This document shows positions 22,596-33,960 of a stretch of 64,000 bases of DNA, one piece after another. Every line of letters starts with the position of its first letter. Position 1 is the stretch's first letter. The DNA is taken from the NCBI GenBank assembly GCA_023333565.1, contig JAJKFH010000071.1, forward strand, positions 372,001 to 436,000. The letters run 5' to 3'. Below the pieces are notes generated by a model. That model did no database searches. It saw only the letters and a list, made by a program, of their open reading frames with translations, and had not been told where the DNA came from. Position numbers and translations under genes: made by a program. The stretch comes from Puffinus mauretanicus. Lineage: Eukaryota > Chordata > Aves > Procellariiformes > Procellariidae.

Positions 22596-25500
22596 TTATC
22601 TTCATCTACATTCTCTATCTGCACCAGGAGATAAGAATTTGACTCAGGTGGAGGAGGAACCGTGCTTTGGGCCCCCTCAGCCTGAGACTATCCTGAGCTA
22701 TTGTATAGATGGAAGGAAGAAGAAGCTGCTGTATTTTAAAATAAACCAGCAGTAGCTCTGCCTCTGTGAATGCAGAGTGCCTCAGGGTCCCTCGGGACTG
22801 CTGATGGATAAAGGGATGCTCAGGGTAGGTAATCTAAAGAGCATAGGGATTTCTGGTTAGGAGCTGCTCAGCTTTGCCATGACCTGTACATACCTATAGG
22901 CAGAGCTTTAAGGGGAAAAAACTGGTACCTGTGTAGCTCAGGAGCCTCTGGGATTAGGTGATGGATGAGTGGGGATTTTCAGGATTGCTGTTTTAGAGTT
23001 AGGTGCCTAAATTCCCTATAAATCCCCCTTTAGGTTTGTAAATCCTTTGTGAATGCTCTCGGTAAATAGGATTGCAGCCAAAAAATACCTGGCTTGTGTC
23101 AGCCATTTCTCTCCTCCAGAAATTAATCCTGCAAAGGCATGAATATTGGCTAGTCTGTGGCTGCTGAGTCTCACGCACCGTGTGCTCTCGGAGCAGGACA
23201 ATGGACCAGCTGAACTGCTGCCTGGTCATTGCTCTTGCAAAGACCTTGCTGGCTGCTGTGCCTCTCTTACACCAAGGCAAAGGCAAGGTAGCAAAAGAAG
23301 AGATTTAAGCCTCCTGAGCTAAAAAAGGGGGTTGATTCATCCCACTGTAAGCTGGGCAAGGGAGAAGAGAGATGAACCATGGTTTCCCCACACCACCAGC
23401 TTCAGCATCCACCCCCCGTGTTGAGAGCTGTGTGGCACTTTGAGTCCTGCTTTGTACGTCCTGGGAAACTGCAGGCAGTGTCCATCACAAGGGGATCCTC
23501 AGTGCAAGTGAGATTCATACCTTCAGCTCAGAGCATTGGTCCTAAATAACAGGGGAAGATGAGGACGAGGTCCCTGGTTCTCCCTTCCTACCATATGAAA
23601 GGGGGTAGAGATAAAGGGCGGCTTTCCCAGTGTTCTCCAGCCCCAACACACCTCCTTTTCTTTCCTTTTTTTTTTTTGCGATTTACATTTTTCATTCATT
23701 TACACGTGACGTTAATCTTTCCTTAATCTCCAATTCCTTGGTGTGTGTGGGGGGGATGAATTCCATTTGTTTTTGTTCCACTCTACCAGACACAGCAGCT
23801 ATAAGATTAAATGATAACTGTGGACCTAATAATAAAAATACAATATAATGTAATGAAAGTAATGTAGATCTAATCCTCTGTTTTATTGCATCCTGAGTGT
23901 CTTTGGTGCTATTATTTTTTTCCTATGCCTCTGTCTTTGACTTAGCTGCATCTTTTCAAGGAAGCAAAGGGATTTGTAAAGATTATAGTATTATTCTGTT
24001 GAGCACAGACTTGCTGTGGGGCACCTTTAATTACAAAATACTATCACTGCTTATAGGGATGTGTGTTTATATAGCTGCGTGCTGGTGTGTGGTGTGCGAG
24101 GAAGATATTCCAAGCACCCCAAAGCACTGACGCCAGCTCAGACAGCTATACCTGGGCAATGCTGCTGTCTGCTTCTTTATAGTGTATTTTTTGTGCTTCT
24201 TCTTGCTGCAGTTCCTCCACACACACACACTTTCTTTCTGGATTATTTTTATTGTTTTAATCCTTGTTTGGGGAGAAACTTTAGAAGTGTTTAAAGCAGG
24301 AATGCCTCTCTGTGAAACCTTCCTCTCTAGTTTTATCTGCAGCGGTGGCTGGCCCCGTTCTTTGGGTAACAATGCTTTAGAGGTCTCTGAGGCGCAAGGT
24401 AGCATGCCCTTTCTGACCTGCGCTGCCCTCACTGTCTCCCTTTCTTTCGGGATCATGCTGGGAATGTTACTTTGAATGCTGGAAGTGTCTTTATCTCAAA
24501 GTGCCTAACAGCATTGCCAGCCCTTAATGGCAAGGACACTTTGCAGGCAGTTCAGATGAGGTCTGGGATGGGGAAACAGCTAGCCTAAGATCTTTCATGG
24601 AGTCAACGGCAGAGATTTCCCATAGCTGCAAGTTCATGTATCCAGCTCTGCTGGCCTCGGTGAAGAGGGGGAAGCAGCAAGTAAAGTACCTGGTTTACTG
24701 TCCCTGTGCTCATTTGCAGAGGTGCATTGGGCAGGACATAGAGAGATCAACATTACCCTGCCGCTGGGTTTAATCCTCTGATTAAACTAGGGACTATGTG
24801 AAGCTTGAGGGATCCCAGAAAGACTCTCGCCTTGTACTGTATCTTCCCAGCCTGGGATCTCACTTGCCCCTTTTAAAAGTGGGGATGTCTTCCAGTTTTC
24901 TTCTCAGTTTCCCAATGTTCTGACACAGCTTGTTCTCCTCCTTTAGTCCTCCTGGTCCATGAAAGATCAGTCCTGTTGCTATAAACACAGGTACTAGGAA
25001 AGATCTTGAACATCAAGTAAAACAGAAATCAAGAATTCACCTGTGCAAGAAAATAATTCAAACATAAAATAAGTTTTTATTCTGCATCAGGATGAAAGCA
25101 AAGCCTTTGAAATGCTCCCCAGAGAGGTTTGCAAGAGAAAGGAAATGTTTTCTACCCTAGACATCAAAGAACTCACCTGGGATGTGAGATAGCTGCAGTC
25201 AAGGCTGTCTTGGCCCAGGAAGGACCTGAATGTGGATGTCTCACAGCATCAGAGCAGCCTCCTGCCTCCAATTGTCATCTCTTCTTGGTTGTGGAGAAGT
25301 CTTGTTTTGTGCAAAGAAGTGAATACTCACCCAGAGGACTCAAGTCAGCATCCTTGGAGCAGGAGCAGGTTCACCATCAGGTTCCAGCCTTGAACTCAGA
25401 CTTGTCACAACCGTAGGAATATCAGTGGGATCCCACAGTGGAATCAGTTATCCTGACATCCTGGATGGACTCAAGTCCAGGTGCAGATGTCTTAGGCAGA

Positions 25501-27524
25501 ACTCACTTGGCTAAACATAAGTATCCAGCAACATTGGAGATGCCCTAATGCCTTCAACTGGTTTCCAAACACTGCTGTAGAAGAAGACATCTCTCCAAGG
25601 CCTTGACATGTCTGCTGGGTCCACATCAAATATCTCAGGGCATCTCAAATGGCACCAGACACATATTTAGGTAACTGAATCATCCTCTAGCATCTGTGGA
25701 CATTAACACCTAAACATAAATGTCTTAAGCTACAAATTAATCTCATCTCTTGTGTCCCTCTGACCCAGACAGGACCTGAGAAACAGATTTAATATCATGT
25801 TCATTAGAAGCCCTCTGGTGTCAGATGAACTTGAACTTTTGGCTCCTGTGAACTGATGTTTGCTGATGGAAAACCACATTGTGGGGAAACGCATTGACAA
25901 CTTCTGATAGTACACCACCTTCATCTTTGATTGAGCGTCCATGAGCGGTGAGCACATTGGTGCTCCTCTATCAGCCTCAACCCCTCGGGGGTTCTTTTGA
26001 CGAGTAGAAACCATCTGAAGGATGAATTATTTAAACCAGTCAATGGAGTGAGGCTAAACTCTCTCTCCTTGTTGAATACAGGGAACGCCCTCTAAGACTG
26101 GATACAGATTTTGCATGTCTAAAGGTAGATGAGACGAGTTGCATTCTGGGTACCGATGTAGGCATCAGATAATTGTATAGTGTCTTCATTCAAGGCATGA
26201 AGGACAACCTAAACCACATCTTACCCCTGGTCAGTCTGGCTGCTTCTACCCAGTCTCCTGTAAATCAGCAGATGGAGATGGCACAGTTCAACTGGCTAAA
26301 TACAGACATCTATTTGAGTTGTCCTAGAGCATCCCTAGATGCCTCTCCAAAAAACCATGGATTTTCAATAGGTCTAGTGTCATGGATTAGTCCCATATAT
26401 GTATCTCAGCGCAGCCAGGTGGCATTAGATCCTGTAAAGCTTTGCAGATTTGGACTTGGTTCCCGCTGGTACCGCAGTTTCCCCTCAACGAAAGTCTGTG
26501 CTTCCAACTTTCCCCCTTTGTCTGCCTCACCTGCTCAAGCTCTGAGCTTCCTCCAGACATGGGTACCTTCCAACAAAGTCTTCAGTCACTTAACAGAGGG
26601 AAACCAAATCCTGCAAGCTAGATCCAACTCCAGATTCACTGTAATTTTAAGTACAGATACATATTTCTCTATTCCACATTGAAACCAGTCTAGCAAGTGT
26701 AGCTGGTCATGCGATTCAGCCTCCTACTTGCTCTCCTGACAATTATTGCTACTCCTTCCTCGGGAGAACTCCAAATTGCTGCTCTTCCGCCTGTCAGTGA
26801 GATGTGCATACTATTTATGGGCTTGTCATATGCCTCCTGTGGTGTCTATCACTGCAGCAGCACTGGGGAGAGCAGTGCTAACGTGGTTCACAGGAGTGTA
26901 TCTGCAGGGACATGACCTCCAGCCTGCCGGATGCAAAGCCCAATACCTGCACTTTGAACTGTTTGAGCATTAGCAGAATGCAAATCCTAACTGTTGGAGG
27001 TTGTAGAGACAGTCTCTAGAGGGAGACACAACGTACCAATTTCAAGAAGGTATTGCCTTCTGGGGAGTCATATGTTGGGGCACCAGGAACCAGCACCCAC
27101 AATGTCAGCTTTGCATTCTAACCATCTCAATCTGGTCTTCCATAAGCTGCAGTGAAGACTATGCTTGGCTTGTTGTGTCTACCTTCTTTTTCCAACGTAC
27201 TCTTTTTCCATCTTGATCTTTTTGTAACAGTCAAGCCAAAAGTTGCATTAAGGGACTATACTCAAACAGAAAAGTCTCCCAACAGTGGTTCCTTCATTCA
27301 ATTAGTGCCTCTGGGTGTAACCTGCAGGTTGGACTAAAAGACGATCCTGAATCCAGTCTCCTAGATAAAAAGGGAGAGAAAGGTGCTGTAATGTCTGAAG
27401 CAGCACGTTGTATATTTAGACTGTTGAGCTGAAAGTCGTAAAAGAAGGGAACTTGTTATCTGTGATTTTTTGCCAACACATTGCCATATTCCTACAAATG
27501 TCAATCTTGCCTCTCATTTCTGTT
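22596..27524. other. Mostly unique or very old DNA, no gene seen
   Basis: Includes T-runs (23665-23678), a short (AC)n at 24220-24232, a weak MIR-like stretch around 24555-24620, and a 169-codon frame at 26173-26682 with no recognisable domain. Phrases of the form TTAGGTGCCTAAATT (near 22998) and ACACCTAAAC (near 25708) hint at a very old dispersed repeat that I cannot delimit. Confidence 0.45.
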
Positions 27525-27612
27525 CTGCAGAAAGGAAACTGAGGCACCGTGCAACCATATGCTTTGCTTAAGGCATCACAGCAAGACCCTGTCAAAGACT
27601 GGATGAAAATAC
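27525..27612 (+). repeat. MIR-like ancient SINE fragment
   Basis: CAGAAAGGAAACTGAGGCAC followed about 30 bases later by AAGGCATCACAGCAAG and then a TGGATGAA stretch follows the order of the conserved MIR 3' half (GAGGAAACTGAGGCAC ... AAGGTCACACAGC). Match is by eye over roughly 80 bp. Confidence 0.45.
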
Positions 27613-30325
27613 ATTCTCTGGGTTCCTGAAGCTTCACCCTCGACCTTTGAATACGGTAAAAGAAGCCCTCTGTATGACCTCAAAGCAGAATTTAGCTGGA
27701 ATTCCAGTATGTTCAAGACTGCAGGGATCAGCTTAAGCTCGATCCTGCAGGTGCGAAGTTTTGGGTAACTGTGAAGGATGGGAATTACTAAGACAATAAT
27801 CTCCACTCAGGAGCAGTTTTCACTTTCTTCTTTCCCCTTCTGCAGAGCAATACACTCCTTACACTGGGGAAATACTTCTTAAACACACAAGTTATTTTTC
27901 CTGTAGTGACAACCTGAGTGATTATCTTATCAGTCGAGCACTTGAATGTTAGTGTCACTTGTCCTGATCTGTGCTGTTCTGTCTCCAATCTGCTATCAAA
28001 GCATAAAGAGGCACTGAAGCAGAAGATGCAAGACTCTGGATTGCTGTAATTGTCAGGTGAACTGAGTCGGATGCCATGCAATCATAAACCTTGATCATGG
28101 CTCTAGCCTTACTTTATGGTTATCTTCTAGCACTGGGAAAATACAATAAATGTTGCAGTGATGGGTTTTCAATCTGTCCACTGTGGTAGATGAAATGTCT
28201 GGAGGTTTTGTGAGTACATCTTTGGTCTTGATGCAGCTGGATGATACTGTGAGCTGCAACGTTGCTCCTTTCTAATGACTACATCAGAGTTGCATCATAC
28301 AACCATAGAAATTCAACCAGGCAATGATAACACATCTTTCCTTCTGCAAGAACTTCACAAACACTTGTCCCTACCTTTGAAATTCATCTGCCTCTGGGGA
28401 GGAATGTTTCATCCATCTTAATTTACAACAATAGCAAAAGAGAAAAGTCTCTGCTTTACTTAAAATAGAGCAGGCTTGGAAGCTGTAGTGACAAAAATTA
28501 GCTGGATTGATTGACTTTCAGAGGCTTTTGGGGAACATAGAGATTAAAAAAATCACTGACGTTGTTCATGGAAAATATTTCTGCCAACACTTACAAAAGC
28601 ATTATTCCAGAGGTAAATGGTGTTGTTGAATATCTCAGTCGCTCACAGGCAGAGTGTGGAAGGAGCTAGTGGGTAGTGTGTGTGGTTTGGGAGAGGTGGA
28701 GACTGGTAGCTCACCTCTGTTCTTGAGGATACCTGACTCAGCCGTAGGGATAGCAAGTACCTGTTAATCTATTTGTGCAAAAAATAATGGGTGCTGGGAC
28801 CATGGTACCTTCTTTGATTTTCCAGAAACAAGCAAAGATCTTTAACAAAGATGCACGGCAGGATGACCAGGAACATTCCCAAACCAGACAATCACTGCTT
28901 GCCCTTTCCTATCCTCAGGATGCCCCTATTTCAAGCTCTGAGCCAGCCTGCCCGCTGGGTTTGTCAGCAGGACTCCTCAGGTGTCCAGCAATGCTACCAC
29001 GAACCCCCTTGTTCGTACTCGTGTGTTTGCCTGTGGTTTGTACTCGCCAGGCACGCAGGCGAACAGAAGCTTAGACCCTGCTATCTTTCTCCAGCCACCA
29101 GTTCCTATTAACAACTGCCCTGATTAACTAGGTCAGCACTGCAGGATTTCTGTCTCCCTCTCTGCTGGGACAGGCGCTGGTGTTTTAACCTGTGTCTGCC
29201 CTCGCTCAACCTCTCTGAGGGGTTGTAAGAACAGAAACCTCTGGCCCCAGCATCCCACCGCCTGATCTCCTTGGCAGCATAACTCCTTGAGGGTGGCAAG
29301 AGGGAACTGTAAAGGGGTCTTTCTCCAATAATTGGTTGTCAGAGGGAAAACCTTCAGAAAACATTGTTGGCGATGGATGATGTCAACCATGAGAGAAGGA
29401 AATGGTCACACGGAGAGAAATCGAAAGATGAGGTCTTAGTTCTCTGCAAATCTCCCTCTTTTCTACCAGCCCTGCAACTGAGGGTTTGGACCAGACTGGT
29501 CTAGTGTCTTCTGCTACTTGGAGAGGTCATTTCCTAGTGAATGGATTGAAATTTTCACTGGATCATGCAGTGAGCCAGAGAGAGGATCTGACTTTTTCTT
29601 CCTGGATTGGAGGGGAAAGGGACTGAGAGGAGGTGAAGGGGGCTGTCCTTCCTCCCCAGAGCCTGCTGTCATAGGGGATGCTGTCAAATACTGGCCCATT
29701 TCAACTGCTATATATTTCAGATGATATTTTGATTTTCCACAGAGAGAGGATTCGACACAGGCGTGTAAAACATACGGTCTGCTCTGTGCCATTCTGCTTG
29801 CAAGCCTGGGGAATGACAATGCACAGGAGGTTAATTCATACAGCAGATGAAGGAGCAGAAAGCGAGAGGAATTTGTAGAGAAACAAATGCTGGAATCACC
29901 ATTGTCGTTTACGAGATGCCCGCTGTGGGATGCAAGGGGTCCTGAGGAACCCCTGCTTTGGTGACCACCCGTATGCACCCTAGGCAACCACGGGTGGTAA
30001 TGGTTTCCTTTCATTGCATCCTCACAGCTGCTTCTGATCTTTTGAAGCTTTACTCTATGGTGAGGAGCAGTCATTAAATTAGATCCTATCAAAACTGGTT
30101 CTCCACCAGCACATGGGAGCTGTGGACTGAGTCGGACCATGATGACAGCAGAGTCCAGAATACATGAATTGAAAGTATTTAGTGCAGCGAAGAGATGCCT
30201 GAAGGGAAGTGTAACAGCAGTCACCGGTAAGGCTGGAGCAGAAAAGTACCCAATGACAGATATCTGTGCTCTTGGGATTAGAGATGCATGTGAGAGAGAA
30301 TCCTATCCAAACATCTGCTTGATGT
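27613..30325. other. Unique non-coding DNA with the longest open frame of the window
   Basis: The minus strand is open for 236 codons between 30224 and 29514. The predicted product is Ser-rich with no domain, signal peptide or family I recognise, and no splice or promoter signal stands out. I treat it as most likely chance, but it is listed among the findings because of its length. Nothing else recognised. Confidence 0.4.
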
Positions 30326-30560
30326 TCATATGGGTCAAATCAAACAAGTCAAATGTTGGGTATTATTGTGGCAGGAATAGAGAAGGAAAGATGCAAGATC
30401 TTTGTCTCAGGATATCTCCAGGTTCTGGATACTGTGTGCAGTTCTGGTCTCATCCCAAATGGAAGAGAAGTGAATGGGAAATAGGTCAAGGAAGAGTAAG
30501 CAAGAGTGATTGGAGGTCTGAAATGGCTTCTGGAAAAGTAATAGCTGTTGATGTCTTTGC
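30326..30560 (+). pseudogene. Ancient CR1-type LINE ORF2 remnant
   Basis: CAAATGTTGGGTATTATTGT...GGCAGGAATAGAG and, about 100 bases on, GATACTGTGTGCAGTTCTGG correspond to two neighbouring conserved blocks of old CR1-type ORF2, just downstream of the reverse-transcriptase core. In frame, the product reads GYCVQFWSHPKWK, compared with EYCVQFWSPHLKKD in the family. The frame stays open from 30139 to 30576, but conserved residues are largely lost and no start or upstream domain is present. It is a decayed fragment. Confidence 0.55.
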
Positions 30561-31440
30561 TAGGGACAGCACATGACTTCCAAGAGCCTGAAGCAGTGTG
30601 ATCCTTCTGAGGCTCTTAGGTTTCTTTATAGCCTGTTTTTAGCCTGGTTGCCTAAGCAAAAAAAGCCCATACAGTCCAGGGGTACATATCTCCAATTTTT
30701 TTCTGTCCCCATTTCTGTCAGCTATGTTCAACAGGATGCAGATGTCTCAAAGATACAATATTCCTACAGATTTAATGGCATGAAACAGACAGGTAGGGGA
30801 CAGATACACCTCTCAGTGTCTTCTTAATGGAAAGGCAGTAGTATGACTTTAGTTACTATTAGACAGCAGATAACTCACGTAAGGGTCCCTGTGACCCCAA
30901 AACAGGGGGTGCATCTGTGTAATTAACGCTTGACAATTGACATTGACAGCATAGATGCAACCATGCCCTTCCCTCTGGGAAAGCTCCAGTCCACATTAGA
31001 TACCTGGACTTGTTTAGATCTCAGGACATCCAAGCAGGAGAAGCTGCTTTCTGCAAAAGCTGATTTCACTGACTCTGCAGTTCATGGAAGGAGCTGTCAG
31101 CTGTGTTTCTCACTCTATCCTATATGGAAAGACAGCGCTTGTGTTAGACCCCATAATGTGCACCTGTGAGATACTCCTGCCTTTACCTTTAAATGTAATT
31201 ACAATAAAACAACTCTGTACATCCCCGGACAGATAAAAGCACAAGATAAAAGCTGTAATGAAGGTATAGCTACAGTAAAAAATTATCCAATGCAGACATA
31301 GGGTGTAAAGTAATGAAGGAAACTGGAAAAGGGCCAGAGAAAACTGCCCTCCGCCTTCCCTTCTGTTGTGCAAAATGCAGAAGAACCCTTAATGCCCACA
31401 GAGTGGTTGGGTCTCCGACTTACATCTCTTTTGAAAGGCC
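30561..31440. other. Unique non-coding DNA, no gene seen
   Basis: Nothing recognised between the LINE remnant and the AT-rich block that follows. Confidence 0.45.
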
Positions 31441-31560
31441 ATCTTACACAATTAGCCACCTATTACTGGTGGTTAATTGACATCTAAAAGACATCAGGAT
31501 TACAGTTAGAGCTAAAAGTCAATTAATGGCTCCTAAGCTTTGCTCCAGCCGGTGTTAAAG
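31441..31560. promoter_or_regulatory. Candidate conserved non-coding element (short)
   Basis: A compact block with ACAATTAGCC, GGTTAATTGAC and GTCAATTAATGGC, three homeodomain-type cores within about 80 bp, in otherwise repeat-free sequence. The call is by motif density only. Confidence 0.25.
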
Positions 31561-31877
31561 TGCGGGAACAACCATCGTCCCAGCGACATGCTGATTTGTT
31601 CCAGGTCCCCAAGCCATTGCTGACTGCTCCCTCCCCCTCTTCCCTGACAGTATCAATCGTTATGATTGATGCTAAACGGTTGTGGTTTCCTAATGTTGAC
31701 AGGTCTCTTCTCGACTTCCAGGGGATTTCTCCCTCCAGCAAGGACCTCTTGCTTCAGTTTCAACAGAAACTCATGGTTGATGCCAGCAGAACCGTTTGCT
31801 GGGGATTAGGCCCTTCAGTCCTCAGGTTTTCAGTCTTCAAGGGTTGCACTGAGGCACTCATGGCACTCAGTCTGGAG

Positions 31878-31946
31878 GGCTGTTGATGGTTGGACTCGAT
31901 GATCTTAGAGGTCTTTTCCAACCTTAATGATTCTATGATTCTATGA
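31878..31946 (+). mobile_element. LINE CR1 extreme 3' end
   Basis: About 70 bp: GGCTGTTGATGGTTGGACTC, GATGATCTTAGAGGTCTTTT, CCAACCTTAATGATTCTATG and a second ATTCTATGA. This is a different CR1 subfamily from the 10.5/13.8/41.5 kb copies (GATCTTAGAGGTCTTTTCCA rather than GACCTTTAAAGGTCCCTTCC). It is strongly 5' truncated. Confidence 0.88.
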
Positions 31947-33782
31947 GAAGGCCAGCCCAGGGAGGCAGTTGGCTGCTCCAGCTTGTTCTTCTGGTCAATA
32001 TGATCAGCACGAAACTGCAAACAGAAAGCAGATTATCTGGAAAAGGTTAGATATCAGCGCTGCTTTGCGTAGCATTGTAGCAGAAAAGAGAAACCTTAAA
32101 ACAAGAGCGGGAAGACAGACCATTCCCCCTGCCCAGCAGCTTCTTGATGCTGCTGACAGACCCCCAGCACATTGCTTCCTGTGTCACCGCGACAGGGGTA
32201 CACCTTTCTGAGGAGGGCAGGGAAACATCCAGACAGATGGCAGAACCTGGAGGACAGAGGGAAAATCTGCCTTTTTTTAATGAAGCAAATCATTCCACCA
32301 CAGTGCTGTGCTCAGGAAGCCTCATTTCCCCTAGGACTGGCATCCTCAGTTTGAGCGATGCCAGCATCTCAGAAGGTGAAAACTCCAGCCAAATCTTTTC
32401 CGGTGATGGGACCATTGGGATGTGCTCACTCCCACATGGATTCTCAGGTGGCTCATAAGGGGCAAAGAGATTTTGCAAGCTTTCCCTCAGACCAAAGGTA
32501 GATTTGTGTCCTTTACTTGTCTGCCAGTTGCTTACAAACTTGTCAGAACTCCACCATCCTGATGGCATTAACTCTGCCTCAGATGTGGCAGAAACTGGTC
32601 AGAATCAAAGAAGAAATTGTTAAAAGTTAGGGGAGGGCATATAAGTAGCCATATACATAAATATACAGAGAGGTTTCATAAGCCTTGTTATAAACATGCA
32701 GGTTCTTGTTTTCCCATTACAATTTGAGTTAATTGCCCTTTGACGGTTCACCTGAAGGTCTAACTAAAGCAACGTGCTGCTCAGTTTTGAGCAGGATTTT
32801 CTCTGTCTAGAGTCCACTTCCCCGATATAGCAAAACCTCAGAGAAATCCAGGTGATTTTGGATTCGTGTCTAGAGACAGGGATACACGTAAGGAGCAGGG
32901 GGAAGTAGTCTCAGTTAGGTCCATACTAGAAGAACCAACCAGGCGTGACTCAGGCTGGAGCACAGTCTTGGCATCATTTTGGGGTGTGCTAGCTAGCACT
33001 CCCAGATAGTGCCCAAGCCTGGTTATGGAGTGAGCATGGGTCAAGGACTGTCCTTGGAGATGTGCCCAACATTTCCTTGGGGTAATGGCATTTAGTTACA
33101 CAAATCTGAGCCGTGTTACCCCAGTAGGCCACAGGGCTGGAGAACAGGGGCTGGTGTAGACATGTGTGAAGGTCCCAGTGACAAAACCCAGAAAACTTCT
33201 GGCTCACTATGAAAAGGGGGAAAGGGAAATTTCTGGAGAATGGAATGCTATATGGGTTTGTAGCCTCCTCAGCAAGTGCACAGCAAGTGAGAAGCTCCCT
33301 TCCCGGAGCAGGGCAGGCGATGCCAGCCTTAGGGAGGTTCTTGCTGAACAACCCTGCCCATGCTCAAGGTCAGAAATATCTCGTGGGTCCCTGACACCAG
33401 CTCATGTTAAAGTGCTACCTGCTTTAGCAAGGGAAGCCCTTACAGACTCCACTGACTACGTGGAGTTTGCCTAAGCATAAGCACTTAATGCCATTTGAGA
33501 CTCCGTGCAGTACCCAGTTCATCCCCATAGGACTGATAGGTGTGACACTGGATCTACTGGTGATCTAAACCCTTCAGAAACAAAGGCTGAATGCAAGTGG
33601 GATATTTCTGGGCATCTCAAAAGACAAAAACATTTGACTCACATGGAGACTCTTGTAAATAGACACCTAAATTCAGGTGCTTTGATCAGGGAGGGGAGTC
33701 CTATCCCTGCTTTAGAGAATGGGAATAGCCACCGTCATTCAGAGGTGGCTGTTATCAATTGATATGAATTATCTCCAGAATA
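31947..33782. other. Unique non-coding DNA, no gene seen
   Basis: No gene or clear repeat. AGACACCTAAATTCAGGTGC near 33662 resembles phrases at 22998 and 58500 and may belong to an undelimited old repeat. Confidence 0.45.
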
Positions 33783-33960
33783 ACACAAGAATGGCCACAT
33801 TGGCTCAAACTGACGGACTGTTTACCCCAGTATCATGTCTTCAGTCATGACCAGCAGAGGTAAATATAAGACCAGGGCACATTAAAGTGACCATTCTCCA
33901 AGTTTAGCCCCTCATATGAAGTGGTCTATGAGCCAGTATCCCATTATAGCTCCTGAAACC
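33783..33960 (-). mobile_element. Ancient CR1-type LINE fragment (antisense)
   Basis: AAGAATGGCCACATTGGCTC followed by GACGGACTGTTTACCCCAGT and ATCATGTCTTC corresponds to the widespread sauropsid repeat wording AAGAATGGCCATACTGGGTC/AGACCAATGGTCCATCTAGC/CCAGTATCCTGTCTTC, which is the antisense 3' region of old CR1 LINEs. The following 100 bp matches less well. Confidence 0.55.

Noticed and set aside
24540..24640. MIR-like phrase with GGGGAAACAGCTAGCC
   Set aside because: Too short and too divergent to separate from chance; not listed as a feature.
26173..26682. 169-codon open frame (+)
   Set aside because: Product has no recognisable domain, the frame lies in old decayed-looking DNA, and no exon or promoter signal supports it.
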